A stretch of 47,002 nucleotides of DNA from assembly GCA_024400495.1 (NCBI GenBank), contig JAKSMR010000003.1, forward strand, positions 69,862 through 116,863, written 5' to 3'. Position 1 is the first letter of the stretch, and each line of letters opens with the position of its first letter. The notes beneath the pieces are model-generated. The model saw nothing but the letters and a program-made list of their open reading frames with translations, was not told the DNA's origin and made no database searches. Position numbers and translations under genes: made by a program. Source of the DNA: Bacteroidales bacterium (lineage in GTDB: Bacteria; Bacteroidota; Bacteroidia; Bacteroidales; P3). Positions 25,239-34,526 of the stretch are shown in pieces.

Positions 25239-27863
25239 CTATTTCAGGGCGTCGATCTGAGCTTTGAGGGCGGCAATCTTCTGCTCGGCGTCGGCCTGCT
25301 TCTTGCGCTCGATGGCAACAACCTTCTCGGGGGCGCCGTTGACGAACTTCTCATTGCCGAGTTTCTTCATCACGCTGGCAAGGAAGCCTTCGGTATAGGT
25401 GAGCTCTTCCTGAAGCTTCTTGATCTCCTCGTCCTTGTTGATGTTCTGACTCATGGGCACGAAGCATTCGGTGGTGCCGACCATGAAGGAGAGTGCGCCG
25501 TCGAGCTTGTCGCTGATGGTAGCAATACAGGAGAGGTTGGCCATCTTCATCACCAGGCCGTCGAACTGGGCGGGGTGGCCGCCTTTGATATGGAGCTCGA
25601 GCGCTTCCTTGGGAGAGAGGCCCTTGCTGTTGCGCAAGCCACGTACGTTGGTGATGAGCTCCTGAGCAGTAGCGAAGTCGGCCATGAACTGGTGGTCGTA
25701 GTCCACGCTGCGGGGCATGGGCTCGACCATGATGCTCTGGTCTTCGCGGCAGCAGGGACGGAGGGTGTGCCAGATCTCCTCGGTGACGAAGGGCATGAAG
25801 GGGTGCAGGATGCACATAAGCTTCTCGAAGATGGTGAGGGTGGCGGCGAGGGTCTCTGCATCGAGGGGCTGGCCGTAGGCGGGCTTGACCATCTCGAGAT
25901 ACCAGGAGCAGAAGTCGTCCCACACAAGCTTGTAGCTAGCCATGAGAGCCTCGCTGAGGCGGTAGTTGTCGAAGTCGCGTTCGATCTCTTCCAGCACCTG
26001 AGCCATGCGTTGTTCCATCCATTGGACGGCGAGACTGTTCTCGGCGCTTTGCTTGAGGTCGGTACTGGGCTCCCAGCCTTTGACGAGGCGGAGGGCGTTC
26101 CAGATCTTGTTGGCGAAGTTACGTCCCTGCTCGCAGATGCTCTCGTCGAAGGGGAGGTCGTTGCCGGCAGGAGCGGTAAGGAGCATACCCATACGGACGC
26201 CGTCGGCGCCATACTTCTCGATGAGCATGATGGGGTCGGGGCTGTTGCCGAGGCTCTTGCTCATCTTGCGGCCCAGCTTGTCGCGCACGATGCCGGTGAA
26301 GTAGACATGCTTGAAGGGAACCTCGTGGCGATACTCTTCGCCAGCCATAATCATGCGGGCCACCCAGAAGAAGATGATGTCGGGGGCGGTAACCAGGTCG
26401 TTGGTGGGATAGTAGTATCTGATCTCCTCGTTGTCGGGGTTGCGGATACCGTCGAAGAGGGAGATAGGCCAGAGCCAGGAGGAGAACCAGGTGTCGAGCA
26501 CATCCTCGTCTTGCACCAGCTGGTCGGCAGAGGCTACCACGCCGGGGAACTTCTCGCAGGCTATCTTATAGGCCTCTTCGCGGGTGGGAGCCACAACAAC
26601 CTCCTTGTTGGGGAGATAGTAGGCGGGAATGCGCTGGCCCCACCAGAGCTGGCGGCTGATGCACCAGTCTTTGATGTTCTCAAGCCAATGACGGTAGGTG
26701 TTCTTGAACTTCTCGGGGTGGAACTGGATGGTGTTGTCCTCCACAACCTCGAGGGCCTTGGCAGCGATGTCGGTCATCTTGACGAACCATTGTGCGGAGA
26801 GCTTGGGTTCGATGACGACGTTGGTGCGCTCGGAGTAGCCCACGTTGTTGGTGTAGTCCTCGACCTTCTCGAGCAGGCCGGCCTCTTCAAGGTCCTTGAC
26901 AATCTGCTTGCGGCAGGCGAAGCGGTCCATGCCGGCATACTTGCCGCCATTGTCGTTGAGGGTGCCGTTATCGTTGAAGATATCGATGCTGTCGAGGTGG
27001 TGCTTCATGCCGAGGTTGTAGTCGTTGATGTCGTGGGCGGGGGTAACCTTGAGGCAGCCGGTACCGAACTCAACATCCACATACTCGTCTTCGATGACGG
27101 GGATCACGCGTCCCACGAGGGGCACGACAACCTTCTTGCCGTGGAGATGGACGTTCTTCTCATCGGTGGGGTTGACACACATGGCCGTGTCGCCCATGAT
27201 AGTCTCGGGACGGGTAGTGGCCACGATGGCATACTTGCCGGGCTCACCCTCGATCATGTAACGGAGATAGTAGAGCTTGCCGTGGCTCTCCTTATAGATA
27301 ACCTCCTCGTCGCTTACTGCCGTGAGAGCCTGAGGGTCCCAGTTCACCATGCGCACGCCACGATAGATGAGACCTTTATTGTAGAGGTCGCAGAAGACGC
27401 GGATGACGCTCTCGTAGCGGATGTCGTCCATAGTGAAGGAGGTGCGGTCCCAGTCGCAGGAGGCGCCGAGCTTGCGGAGCTGCTTGAGGATGATGCCGCC
27501 ATGCTCCTCTTTCCATTCCCACGCGTACTTCATGAACTCGTCGCGAGAGAGGCTGCGCTTGTCGATGCCGCGCTCCTTGAGCATATTCACCACCTTAGCC
27601 TCGGTGGCGATAGAGGCGTGGTCGGTACCAGGAACCCAGCAGGCGTTCTTGCCGAGCATACGGGCACGACGGACGAGGACATCCTGGATGGTATTGTTGA
27701 GCATATGTCCCATGTGCAGCACGCCGGTAACGTTGGGGGGCGGGATGACGATGGTGTAGGGCTCGCGAGTGTCGGGCTCGGAGTGGAAGAGTTTCTTTTC
27801 TAACCAATAGGCATACCAGCGGTCTTCGACGGCATGCGGATCATATTTCGATGCTATTTCCAT
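25239..27863 (-). CDS. valS: Valyl-tRNA synthetase
   Basis: Class Ia valyl-tRNA synthetase, 874 residues, a normal length. The HIGH-type motif is HMGH (50-53) in [16 protein letters not shown] and the KMSKS motif is [14 protein letters not shown]. The editing domain ([17 protein letters not shown]) and the C-terminal coiled-coil arm rich in Lys/Glu/Ala (about 815-874) are present. It charges tRNA-Val and edits threonine. It follows the SRP RNA gene on the same strand with about 50 bp between, and ends (TAG) 27 bp from the MITE-like element. Confidence 0.98.
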   Translation of the reverse strand: MEIASKYDPHAVEDRWYAYWLEKKLFHSEPDTREPYTIVIPPPNVTGVLHMGHMLNNTIQDVLVRRARMLGKNACWVPGTDHASIATEAKVVNMLKERGIDKRSLSRDEFMKYAWEWKEEHGGIILKQLRKLGASCDWDRTSFTMDDIRYESVIRVFCDLYNKGLIYRGVRMVNWDPQALTAVSDEEVIYKESHGKLYYLRYMIEGEPGKYAIVATTRPETIMGDTAMCVNPTDEKNVHLHGKKVVVPLVGRVIPVIEDEYVDVEFGTGCLKVTPAHDINDYNLGMKHHLDSIDIFNDNGTLNDNGGKYAGMDRFACRKQIVKDLEEAGLLEKVEDYTNNVGYSERTNVVIEPKLSAQWFVKMTDIAAKALEVVEDNTIQFHPEKFKNTYRHWLENIKDWCISRQLWWGQRIPAYYLPNKEVVVAPTREEAYKIACEKFPGVVASADQLVQDEDVLDTWFSSWLWPISLFDGIRNPDNEEIRYYYPTNDLVTAPDIIFFWVARMIMAGEEYRHEVPFKHVYFTGIVRDKLGRKMSKSLGNSPDPIMLIEKYGADGVRMGMLLTAPAGNDLPFDESICEQGRNFANKIWNALRLVKGWEPSTDLKQSAENSLAVQWMEQRMAQVLEEIERDFDNYRLSEALMASYKLVWDDFCSWYLEMVKPAYGQPLDAETLAATLTIFEKLMCILHPFMPFVTEEIWHTLRPCCREDQSIMVEPMPRSVDYDHQFMADFATAQELITNVRGLRNSKGLSPKEALELHIKGGHPAQFDGLVMKMANLSCIATISDKLDGALSFMVGTTECFVPMSQNINKDEEIKKLQEELTYTEGFLASVMKKLGNEKFVNGAPEKVVAIERKKQADAEQKIAALKAQIDALK

Positions 27864-27908
27864 TATATTATTTATATTTACTTTTCAACCTGGTTTTTGT
27901 ATTGAAAC

Positions 27909-28011
27909 AAAAAAAGGGTAAGCTGATTATATCGCACCGCTACAACCAAACACCCTTGCTGTATTCCTACCCTGGGGGATTCAATGGGAGCTGGTCGTAT
28001 AAGACTTACCC
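27909..28011 (-). ncRNA. ffs: Signal recognition particle RNA (small bacterial 4.5S type)
   Basis: The leftward transcript of about 96 nt begins GGGTAAG (28011-28005) and ends CTTACCC (27922-27916), which pair, followed by seven T residues that act as terminator. Inside, TTATA and ACC pair with GGT and TATAA. The apex is the universal SRP domain IV: CCCCCAGG, stem GTA, GGAA tetraloop, TAC, then AGCAAGGG (27954-27979), the Ffh-binding symmetric and asymmetric loops. It lacks an Alu domain. It targets membrane and secreted proteins co-translationally together with Ffh. A perfect two-part promoter precedes it. Confidence 0.93.
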
Positions 28012-28017
28012 GAAATG

Positions 28018-28048
28018 CAAAAGTACAACAATTTTTGATATTGGCAAA
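28018..28048 (-). promoter_or_regulatory. Promoter of the SRP RNA gene
   Basis: On the minus strand TTTG (28048-28045), 19 bp, then TACTTTTG (28025-28018), both matching the Bacteroidota consensus. It sits 6 bp before the first paired base of the SRP RNA, so it places the RNA start well. Confidence 0.85.
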
Positions 28049-28199
28049 TTATTTTTCTCTCAGCCGCGATAATATGCTGTGTGCCATGACAATATTTTTT
28101 CCGTCTTCCACCAACTCCTCCACTCCTCTTGGCCCACTTCCGCGTCATTATTTTCCAAAATCGACGAACGTTTTTCCATATTCCGGCAGAAAAAAAAGT

Positions 28200-29118
28200 C
28201 TATGTTATAGCAGAATCCTCGTCCGATAGGCGGTTGGCGTGAACCTTCTTTCTATAGCCAGATGGCGTCATGCCGGTATGCTTCAGGAAGTATTTGTGAA
28301 AATTACTTTGATCCATCATGCCGATGGCGTACGCTATTTTAGAAATAGTCTTGCAAGTATAAGCCAATAGCCTTTTAGCCTCAACAATTCTGCGTTCTGC
28401 AACGATTTGGTTCGGGGTCTTGCCTGTTTTGTTTTTAAGTACCTTATAAAGCTGTGCTTCCGAAACAGAAAGCTCCGAAGCGTACCGGTACAAAGTCCAC
28501 TTTTCGTGGAAATGCAACTCCAACAACTTCCTGAACCGGCCCACCAAATCATCGTTGAGATCCCAAACTCGTTCCGGATCAACCTCGGCATCAACAGTAT
28601 ATCTGTTTATTGCAATGAGAAGAAGCTGCAACAAAAGCAGGTGCACTTTCTGGTGTTCAAAGCTTGTAGATGGCCTCGAGCTCTCCTGCTTCAATTTTGA
28701 AAACAAGAGTTCAATATCGGGAATAGCGCTTTCCTCTATTTGGAAATGGGGCTTTAGATACGACTTGTCGAGTAGATTATACTTCAATAATATATTTTCC
28801 GACTTGTAGGCGCTATACAAAAAATCCTCTGTAAAAAAAACCGTCGTGCCTTGTAGATTATTTAACACATGTATTCTAGACACCTGATTCGGCTGGACAA
28901 TAAAAATTGTGTTGGGGCGAACTTCATATCTAATTCCCTCTATTTCAACGGTTCCTTCTCCTTGTCTGATCCACGAGATTTTATAAAAGTCTGCACGAAT
29001 TGCTTTTTTTTGCTTTTAACGTGTTTTCGACAACTGCGGAGGATTGATCATGGACAGCAAACCCATAATCTTTATTGGTATCGCTCAACAAATATTCTGT
29101 TACTTTATTGGAACTCAT
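28200..29118 (-). pseudogene. AraC-family regulator split by a +1 frameshift in an A8 run
   Basis: The reading frame from the ATG at 29118 (MSSNKVTEYLL) runs 46 codons to a TAA at 28981. Removing one base from the run of eight A residues (29011-29004 on the minus strand) joins it without any other stop to the frame that ends at 28200, giving a complete AraC protein of about 305 residues. The N-terminal cupin part includes FYKISWIRQGEGTVEIEG and IFIVQPNQVSRIHVL. The C-terminal double helix-turn-helix includes YASELSVSEAQLYKVLK and ISKIAYAIGMMDQSNFHKYF. The second part alone (GTG at 28883) would lack most of the sensor domain. This could be a phase-variable tract, a pseudogene or a sequencing error. 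It diverges from the secreted protein at 29400, its likely target. Confidence 0.85.
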
Positions 29119-29399
29119 ATACTAACAAATAAAAAGACAAACATTTATCAATCAGCAAAATTACTATTTTTTTTGTTTAAAAACTTGTAAAATAAAATAT
29201 ATTTTAGGTATTTTCTTGAAAAAACCTATTTTTTATAGAATACGATACACTTAAAGAAATGCCTCTTTTGTATTTTTGCATCGTGATTTTCCTGGCGCCA
29301 AGGAGAAAAACAAACACATAATCGTTTAATTATCATATTTTTAAAAACAAGACAACCCTCAACTCTCTATCTCGATTTTTATTATAAAAAACAATCAAT
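29119..29399. other. Divergent regulatory region between araC-like gene and gene 29400
   Basis: A 281-bp AT-rich region. It holds the -7 box at 29271-29278 and a leader of about 115 nt to the ATG at 29400. No hairpin or small gene is obvious. AraC binding sites are expected here but I cannot point to them. Confidence 0.4.
29271..29278 (+). promoter_or_regulatory. -7 box for the gene at 29400
   Basis: TATTTTTG followed by CATCG is a perfect TAnnTTTG. The leader would be about 115 nt, long enough for regulation. The -33 element is not clear, as is common for activator-dependent promoters. Confidence 0.55.
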
Positions 29400-30296
29400 A
29401 TGAAAACAATCAAACTTTTCCTAATCCTTTCCTTTGTTTCTGTGATGACAACCAACATTCAGGCACAGACAAAGAGCTCCTATTCTGAAGAAGAGATCGT
29501 TTCTGTAATCAAGAAATGCACCAACGCACTGGAAAACAGCCGCGCCAACGCCAGCATCCCTTCCGCAAACTACCATTATTGGTGCAAGAACAGCATTGAC
29601 GGAACGGTAGTCTTGGAAGGCAAAGCCGATTACATTCTGAACAACAAGACCGGAAAGTCGAACATCGCCCACACGATGGTCCATCTCTATTATCGGAACG
29701 ATGAGAAACCTTTTTACGTAAAAAATATCTCGTACCTCTCCGTCAACAAAGAACCTCTGCGATGCATCGTCCTCAAAGGCGAAGAAGGGAAAAGCCGTCG
29801 CACCATAGGTTATCCCACAATGCGCCAACACATAATTATCGACACCAACGTGTGTGCCTACTGGGAAGCATACAACTGGATTTTTTTTGACAAGAAATAT
29901 ATCTCCTCAACAACCATGACCGATGCTACCGACAACGAGGGCAACAGCTGTTATCTTGTCTGCATGACCGTTGACCACACAAAAATTGGCGGCACACACG
30001 AGGTACAATTCTATATCGACAAAACCTCAGGGCTGATGCACAAGGTTGTCATCTCCACCCAAAACACAAAGCCCGACAACTATAGAAGCATAGGAGCTAC
30101 AAGCGCCAACCCCCTGAAGAGCTATACCATAGAGGAAGAGATTGCCGAACTCTACTACCGGATTGAGGACGGAAAGATGGTGATGGACAAGATGCATTAC
30201 ACCATCAAAGACTCGGGTATCGCTCACCAGAAATCGCCTTGTGGAAAAAACACAAAACACCACATGATGCGTGAAGAGGAATATCAACGCTACTAA
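29400..30296 (+). CDS. Secreted protein of unknown function
   Basis: A 298-residue protein with a signal peptide (MKTIKLFLILSFVSVMTTNI, cleaved near AQ at 22-23). The mature part looks like a beta-rich fold of paired strands (HYWCKNSIDGTVVLEGKADY, then KPFYVKNISYLSV, then HEVQFYIDKTSGLMHKVVIS), a little like LolA-type lipoprotein carriers, but no diagnostic motif is visible and I do not assign it. The tail is rich in His, Lys and Met. It is a single-gene unit divergent from an AraC-like regulator and ends in a clear terminator. Confidence 0.75.
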   Translation: MKTIKLFLILSFVSVMTTNIQAQTKSSYSEEEIVSVIKKCTNALENSRANASIPSANYHYWCKNSIDGTVVLEGKADYILNNKTGKSNIAHTMVHLYYRNDEKPFYVKNISYLSVNKEPLRCIVLKGEEGKSRRTIGYPTMRQHIIIDTNVCAYWEAYNWIFFDKKYISSTTMTDATDNEGNSCYLVCMTVDHTKIGGTHEVQFYIDKTSGLMHKVVISTQNTKPDNYRSIGATSANPLKSYTIEEEIAELYYRIEDGKMVMDKMHYTIKDSGIAHQKSPCGKNTKHHMMREEEYQRY

Positions 30297-30326
30297 CCCT
30301 CATCCTCTTCCCTTAGAAGAAAAAGA

Positions 30327-30362
30327 ACAGGCAACCTTACACAAATAGGGTTGCCTGTTTTA
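30327..30362 (+). terminator. Terminator of gene 29400
   Basis: ACAGGCAACC pairs with GGTTGCCTGT over a 12-base loop and is followed by TTTTAT, 31 bp after the stop codon. Confidence 0.9.
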
Positions 30363-30440
30363 TAAGACAGCTTTCGACAATCAGATCTAACCTACAGAAA
30401 ATTCTGGGGAACTGATGGACCGAGAAGAGGGCCTAATATA

Positions 30441-31490
30441 TTATTTGTAGATCTTACGGGCGTTCATAGCGGCATGGAATCTGGCGGCATTGGCGGCATG
30501 CTGGGCCGGAGTTTCGGCAAAGTTGTGGTAGCCCGAGAAATCCTCCTTGGCACAGAAATAGAGGTACTTGGTGGGCAGGTTTGCCAAAACGGCATCGATG
30601 CTTGCCACGCTGGGCAGACAGATAGGTCCGGGAGGCAGCCCCTTGTAGAGATAGGTGTTGTAGGGGCTTGGGGTGGCAAGATGCTTGAGAAGGATGCGAC
30701 GTAGGGTGAAATCGCCTACGGCATACTTCACCGTGGGGTCGGCCTGAAGGAGCATTCCCCTGTGCAGACGGTTGAGATAGACGCTGGCGATCTTGGCTTT
30801 CTCGTCGTTCTTGTTGGTCTCCTCGTCGACGATAGAGGCAAGTATCGTAACCTCCTGAGGAGTAAGACCTAGAGCCTCGCATTCGGCTTTGCGGGTGCCG
30901 TTCCAGAAGCGGTTGTATTCTTTATACATCTTATCGAGGAACTTCTGAGGCTCGATGGTCCAATAGATATCGTAGCTGTTCTGTACGAACATGCCGAGGA
31001 TGGTGGCGGGGGTGAAGCCGTACCGGGCTGCTATCTCCTCGCTATTGAGCATGGCAAGAAGGTTATCGCCATCCATCTCGAGCCTCTTGCCGATGAAGGC
31101 GGCGAACTGGGCATTGGTACGATAGCGGTTGATGGTGAGCTTGAGGGCATCCTGGTTGCCGTAGTAGAGCTTGTTGACCATCCGCATGGTGGTCATACCG
31201 GGACGCATAACATAACGGCCGGCTTTCACATGCTTGTTGAGCTTGCGGGCATGGGCCATGCTCTGGAACATGGACTCGCTGGTGATGCAGTTGTGGACCC
31301 GAAGCGAGTCGCAAAGGGCGTCGTAGCTGCTGCCCGAAGGAACGAGGATCACCTGCTCCTCGTCAATGGGGAGCTGCTGATGTTTCAGGACATAACGTCC
31401 GAAAAGGGCTAAAAGAAGCAACACGCCAGCAAGGATGCCGACGGCGATGAGAAGCTTCTGGTTCTTGGCCTTGGAGGATTTCTTGGTCAT
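30441..31490 (-). CDS. mltG: Endolytic murein transglycosylase MltG (YceG family)
   Basis: MltG cuts nascent peptidoglycan strands at the outer face of the inner membrane. The 349-residue protein has a short basic cytosolic tail, a membrane helix at about 12-33, then a LysM-like part and the catalytic YceG domain. The signature is LASIVDEETNKNDEKAKIAS, then YLNRLHRGMLLQADPTVKY and SPYNTYLYKGLPPGPICLPS. The SIVDEE stretch matches the acidic active-site motif SIVEKE of E. coli. It is the last gene of a leftward group that starts with ygiQ. Confidence 0.95.
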   Translation of the reverse strand: MTKKSSKAKNQKLLIAVGILAGVLLLLALFGRYVLKHQQLPIDEEQVILVPSGSSYDALCDSLRVHNCITSESMFQSMAHARKLNKHVKAGRYVMRPGMTTMRMVNKLYYGNQDALKLTINRYRTNAQFAAFIGKRLEMDGDNLLAMLNSEEIAARYGFTPATILGMFVQNSYDIYWTIEPQKFLDKMYKEYNRFWNGTRKAECEALGLTPQEVTILASIVDEETNKNDEKAKIASVYLNRLHRGMLLQADPTVKYAVGDFTLRRILLKHLATPSPYNTYLYKGLPPGPICLPSVASIDAVLANLPTKYLYFCAKEDFSGYHNFAETPAQHAANAARFHAAMNARKIYK

Positions 31491-31550
31491 ATATTATTAT
31501 GTAGTGGCAACTTCTAAAAATCAGTTTTTATGAATCCTTCAGAGGTTACC
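31491..31550. repeat. Short dispersed repeat with inverted ends (copy 1)
   Basis: GGCAACTTCT (31506-31515) and AGAGGTTACC (31541-31550) form imperfect inverted ends of a 45-bp unit. Its left half, from ATATTATTAT to CTAAAAATCAGTTT, is similar to 46938-46971. The right end overlaps the stop codon TAA of the gene at 31546. Confidence 0.55.
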
Positions 31551-32082
31551 TGTTTTTTTTCTTCTTTTCTGGCTGATTCTTACGACAACGTTGTGCCGTT
31601 CCTCTCACGCCGGTATGGGTGACGAAGGGCAGACGGTCGTCGACGATGAGGTTGAACTCTCTCAAGAGCTCGGGCTCGCAAAGACAACGTTGGTGGGCGA
31701 TCTTGATACAGAGAGACTGGATGCCTGGCTCAAACTGAGGGTTGAACATATTGTTGAGGCAGAAATCAAGCAATGCTACGTCGATGGGATCTTCCATCGG
31801 TATCTGGTTGAAGATATAGAGCAGCTGGCGAATGGAGCCATGCACCATACCGGGAGCCATAGCCATCTCCAGCATATCCTTTCTCAACGGCTCGAACCAG
31901 CCGGGGTGGACAGAACACACTTGGGAGACGATCCAGGTAGCCTTTCGGCTGAGAGAGGGCTCTTTGCTGCGGATGAGCCCATAGAGGGACAGGAACTGGG
32001 TGTAGTCCTCCTCTATGATGGCGGCAAAGCGGTCGACATCAGCTTTGTGCAACGTTCCGGACAAGAGTTCTTCCCAAGGCAT
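31546..32082 (-). CDS. Helical (HEAT/ARM-like) protein of unknown function
   Basis: A 178-residue soluble protein of amphipathic helix pairs (VDRFAAIIEEDYTQFLSLYG, ATWIVSQVCSVHPGWF, GSIRQLLYIFNQIPM, ALLDFCLNNMFNP, IQSLCIKIAHQRCLCEPELL) suggesting a short HEAT-like solenoid. The tail is strongly basic (RCRKNQPEKKKKNR). I recognise no catalytic motif. It starts 3 bp after the GNAT gene, so it is co-translated with it. Its stop codon lies inside a dispersed repeat, which may have extended or trimmed the tail. Confidence 0.75.
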   Translation of the reverse strand: MPWEELLSGTLHKADVDRFAAIIEEDYTQFLSLYGLIRSKEPSLSRKATWIVSQVCSVHPGWFEPLRKDMLEMAMAPGMVHGSIRQLLYIFNQIPMEDPIDVALLDFCLNNMFNPQFEPGIQSLCIKIAHQRCLCEPELLREFNLIVDDRLPFVTHTGVRGTAQRCRKNQPEKKKKNR

Positions 32083-32085
32083 CGG

Positions 32086-32589
32086 TCAGAGGATTTTCTG
32101 CATGATCAGAGCATCTTTGTAGCCTTCGGAGCTACGGATCCACTCTTTGAGGCTGCCGACCTGACGATAGCCCTTTGAGGAAAAGAGCTTCTGGCTGGCG
32201 CTATTGTCGGCAGAGATTGTGCAATAAAGTTGATGCAGCATCAGATGACGGGAGCAATAATCCTCCAAGGCGTCGAGAAGAGCCTTACCATATCCCTGAT
32301 GACGCAATTCCTTGTTGACAACGATCCCTATCCCGGCTCGTTGCGAGAAGGGCTCATAGTCGTAGAGGTCGACGCAACCGACAGCCTCCCCGCCTTCAAC
32401 GGCAACAAGACGCAGCTGCTTGGATGTATGGATATCAAGAAGGGAGCTTTCGGCAATATACTGGCTCAAAGCATGACGGGAGAAGGGCATGCGGGTGAGA
32501 CCATCCTGCCACGACTCCTGGTCGTTCTCCCAAGCATAGATGGCGTCGATATCTTCGGGTTCAAGGGCTCGGAGCTTCACTTCTTTCAT
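32086..32589 (-). CDS. GNAT-family N-acetyltransferase
   Basis: A 167-residue acetyl-CoA-dependent acetyltransferase of the SpeG/RimL type. Start at the ATG at 32589, overlapping the ygiQ stop (ATGA). The acetyl-CoA loop is LRHQGYGKALLDALEDY, preceded by the strand RAGIGIVVN, and the C-terminal part is NSASQKLFSSKGYRQVGSL. The substrate is unknown: spermidine or a protein N-terminus would fit the subfamily. Confidence 0.9.
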   Translation of the reverse strand: MKEVKLRALEPEDIDAIYAWENDQESWQDGLTRMPFSRHALSQYIAESSLLDIHTSKQLRLVAVEGGEAVGCVDLYDYEPFSQRAGIGIVVNKELRHQGYGKALLDALEDYCSRHLMLHQLYCTISADNSASQKLFSSKGYRQVGSLKEWIRSSEGYKDALIMQKIL

Positions 32590-34367
32590 AATCCTAACTT
32601 CTTGATATAATCGGCATTGTGACTCTTCACGAGCGCACGGCGTATTTCTGACTGGCATTCTCTCTTGTAAAAGAAGAACATCAGGTTCTGCTCTTTCTTC
32701 TCGTTGGGATGCGTGGCCACATAGATAGGTTGCATGGTCTCGGGATTGATGCCGGTGTAGTACATCTCTGTGGCCAGCGTCATGGGCGTTGGCGTGAAAT
32801 CCTGGACCTGCTCCAGGCGGTAGCCCAGTTTCTTCATCTGGACGGCGAGATCGGCCATATCTTTGAGCTTACATCCGGGATGGGAGCTGATGAAATAAGG
32901 GATCAGCTGATAACGCAGCCCTGCCTCACGACAGATGGCTTCGAAACGTTGTTTCGTCTGCACGAAAAGGTCGAAGGAGGGTTTCCTCATCGTCTTCAGG
33001 ACGAAGGGAGAAGTATGCTCGGGGGCCACTTTGAGTCGTCCGCTCACATGATGGAGCACAACCTCCTTGAAATAGTCGTGGCCGCCGTTGTTGTCGGTAA
33101 AAAGATCATAACGGATGCCGCTACCGATGAAGAGGTGTTTCACACCAGGATACTTGGACACTTTCCTATAGAGGTCGATGAGGGGACGATGGTCGCTCAT
33201 CAGGTTGGCGCAATGGTTGGGCTGGATACAAGAGAAACGGGTGCATTTCTTGCAGAGCTCCTGGTTCTTGCCTTTCATCCGGTACATGTTGGCCGAAGGA
33301 CCGCCGAGATCGCTGAGGGTGCCATGGAAATCGGGCATCTCCACGATCTGTTTCACCTCTTTCATGATCGACGCCTCGCTACGCGACACGATCTGCTTGC
33401 CCTGATGGGCGGAGATGGTGCAGAAAGAGCAGCCTCCAAAACAGCCACGATGACTGTTGACGGAGAACTTGATCATCTCGTAGGCGGGGATAGCTCCACG
33501 CTTCTTATACTTGGGATGGGGCTGGCGAGCGTAAGGGAGGTCGAACGACTTGTCGAGTTCCTCTTCGGAGAAGGGGGTGTCGGGAGGGTTGACGACCACA
33601 TAGCCGCCGCCATGTGGCTGCACAAGAGTCTGAGCGACAATCTTATTGCTTTCCTTCTCGATGACATGGAAATTCTCAGCCTGCTTGCGCTTGGATTTCT
33701 GACACTCTTCGAAGGAATGAAGCCAGAGGATATCTTCACCCTGAGGCTTCTCTTGGGTGAGATAGGCATGCTGGGGAAGCCGCTTCAGATCCTCTACGGA
33801 ACCTCCCCGGTTCAGGATGTCGGCTATCTGGACTGTCAACCGCTCTCCCATACCATAGGTGAGCAGATCGGCTGGCGTTTCGGTGAGGATGGAGGGAAAG
33901 AGCTTGTCGTCCCAGTAGTCATAATGTGCCAGACGCCTCATAGAAGCCTCTATGCCACCAAGGATGACGGGCACCTCGGGGTATATCTGCTTGAGCAGAC
34001 GGGAATACACATATGCGGCTCTATCGGGGCGGAAACCAGACTGGCCGCCAGGCGTATAGGCGTCATCGTGACGGAGACGACGGGCAGCGGTATAATGGTT
34101 CACCATGCTGTCCATACATCCCGCTGTGACGGCAAAGAAGAGACGGGGAGCTCCAAACTTACGGAAGTCCCTCAAGTCGTCTCTCCAGTTAGGCTGGGGG
34201 ATGATGGCCACTTTGTAGCCTGCCGCCTCCAGACTTCTTCCCAGGACTGCGGCACCAAACGAAGGATGATCGACATAGGCGTCGCCGCTGACAATAACGA
34301 CATCCACCTCGTCCCAACCGAGGCGTTTGGCTTCTTTGAGCGTTATGGGGAGAAAGGGCGCAGACAC
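32586..34367 (-). CDS. ygiQ: YgiQ-family radical SAM protein
   Basis: A 593-residue radical SAM protein of the UPF0313/YgiQ family. The iron-sulfur cluster motif is CFGGCSFC in NSHRGCFGGCSFCTISAHQG, the N-terminal domain holds GDAYVDHPSFGAAVLGR, and the C-terminal YgiQ domain has ELCKKCTRFSCIQPNHCANL, whose cysteines could hold a second cluster. The start is a GTG at 34367, since no in-frame ATG precedes it before a stop. The reaction is unknown. Its last four bases overlap the GNAT start. Confidence 0.92.
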   Translation of the reverse strand: MSAPFLPITLKEAKRLGWDEVDVVIVSGDAYVDHPSFGAAVLGRSLEAAGYKVAIIPQPNWRDDLRDFRKFGAPRLFFAVTAGCMDSMVNHYTAARRLRHDDAYTPGGQSGFRPDRAAYVYSRLLKQIYPEVPVILGGIEASMRRLAHYDYWDDKLFPSILTETPADLLTYGMGERLTVQIADILNRGGSVEDLKRLPQHAYLTQEKPQGEDILWLHSFEECQKSKRKQAENFHVIEKESNKIVAQTLVQPHGGGYVVVNPPDTPFSEEELDKSFDLPYARQPHPKYKKRGAIPAYEMIKFSVNSHRGCFGGCSFCTISAHQGKQIVSRSEASIMKEVKQIVEMPDFHGTLSDLGGPSANMYRMKGKNQELCKKCTRFSCIQPNHCANLMSDHRPLIDLYRKVSKYPGVKHLFIGSGIRYDLFTDNNGGHDYFKEVVLHHVSGRLKVAPEHTSPFVLKTMRKPSFDLFVQTKQRFEAICREAGLRYQLIPYFISSHPGCKLKDMADLAVQMKKLGYRLEQVQDFTPTPMTLATEMYYTGINPETMQPIYVATHPNEKKEQNLMFFFYKRECQSEIRRALVKSHNADYIKKLGL

Positions 34368-34471
34368 TATCGTACTTTATGTATTAGGAGTTCTGAATGA
34401 GGGGTGGTTCAAGGATGCAAAAGCATTTCTAGCTTCAACTACACTATGAACCGACTATGCCGTTGTTTGAG

Positions 34472-34506
34472 AGAAAAGAAGGATGCACCTCAAGCGGAGC
34501 ATCCTT
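34472..34506 (-). terminator. Terminator of the pgk operon
   Basis: On the minus strand AAGGATGC and GCATCCTT pair over a 12-base loop, followed by CTTTTCTC. It lies about 20 bp after the pgk stop. Confidence 0.88.
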
Positions 34507-34526
34507 CCTTCAGTTATCTCATACTA

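Noticed and set aside
25060-25260. 66-codon plus-strand frame inside the 224-bp element
   Set aside because: It runs through the inverted end into the valS end, has no family resemblance and no promoter.
25575-27803. A 742-codon open frame on the plus strand opposite valS
   Set aside because: It is the mirror of valS, whose motifs and codon use are clear. Strong third-position GC keeps the antisense frame open. Similar mirrors lie opposite the DUF2723 gene, ygiQ, sppA and pgk.
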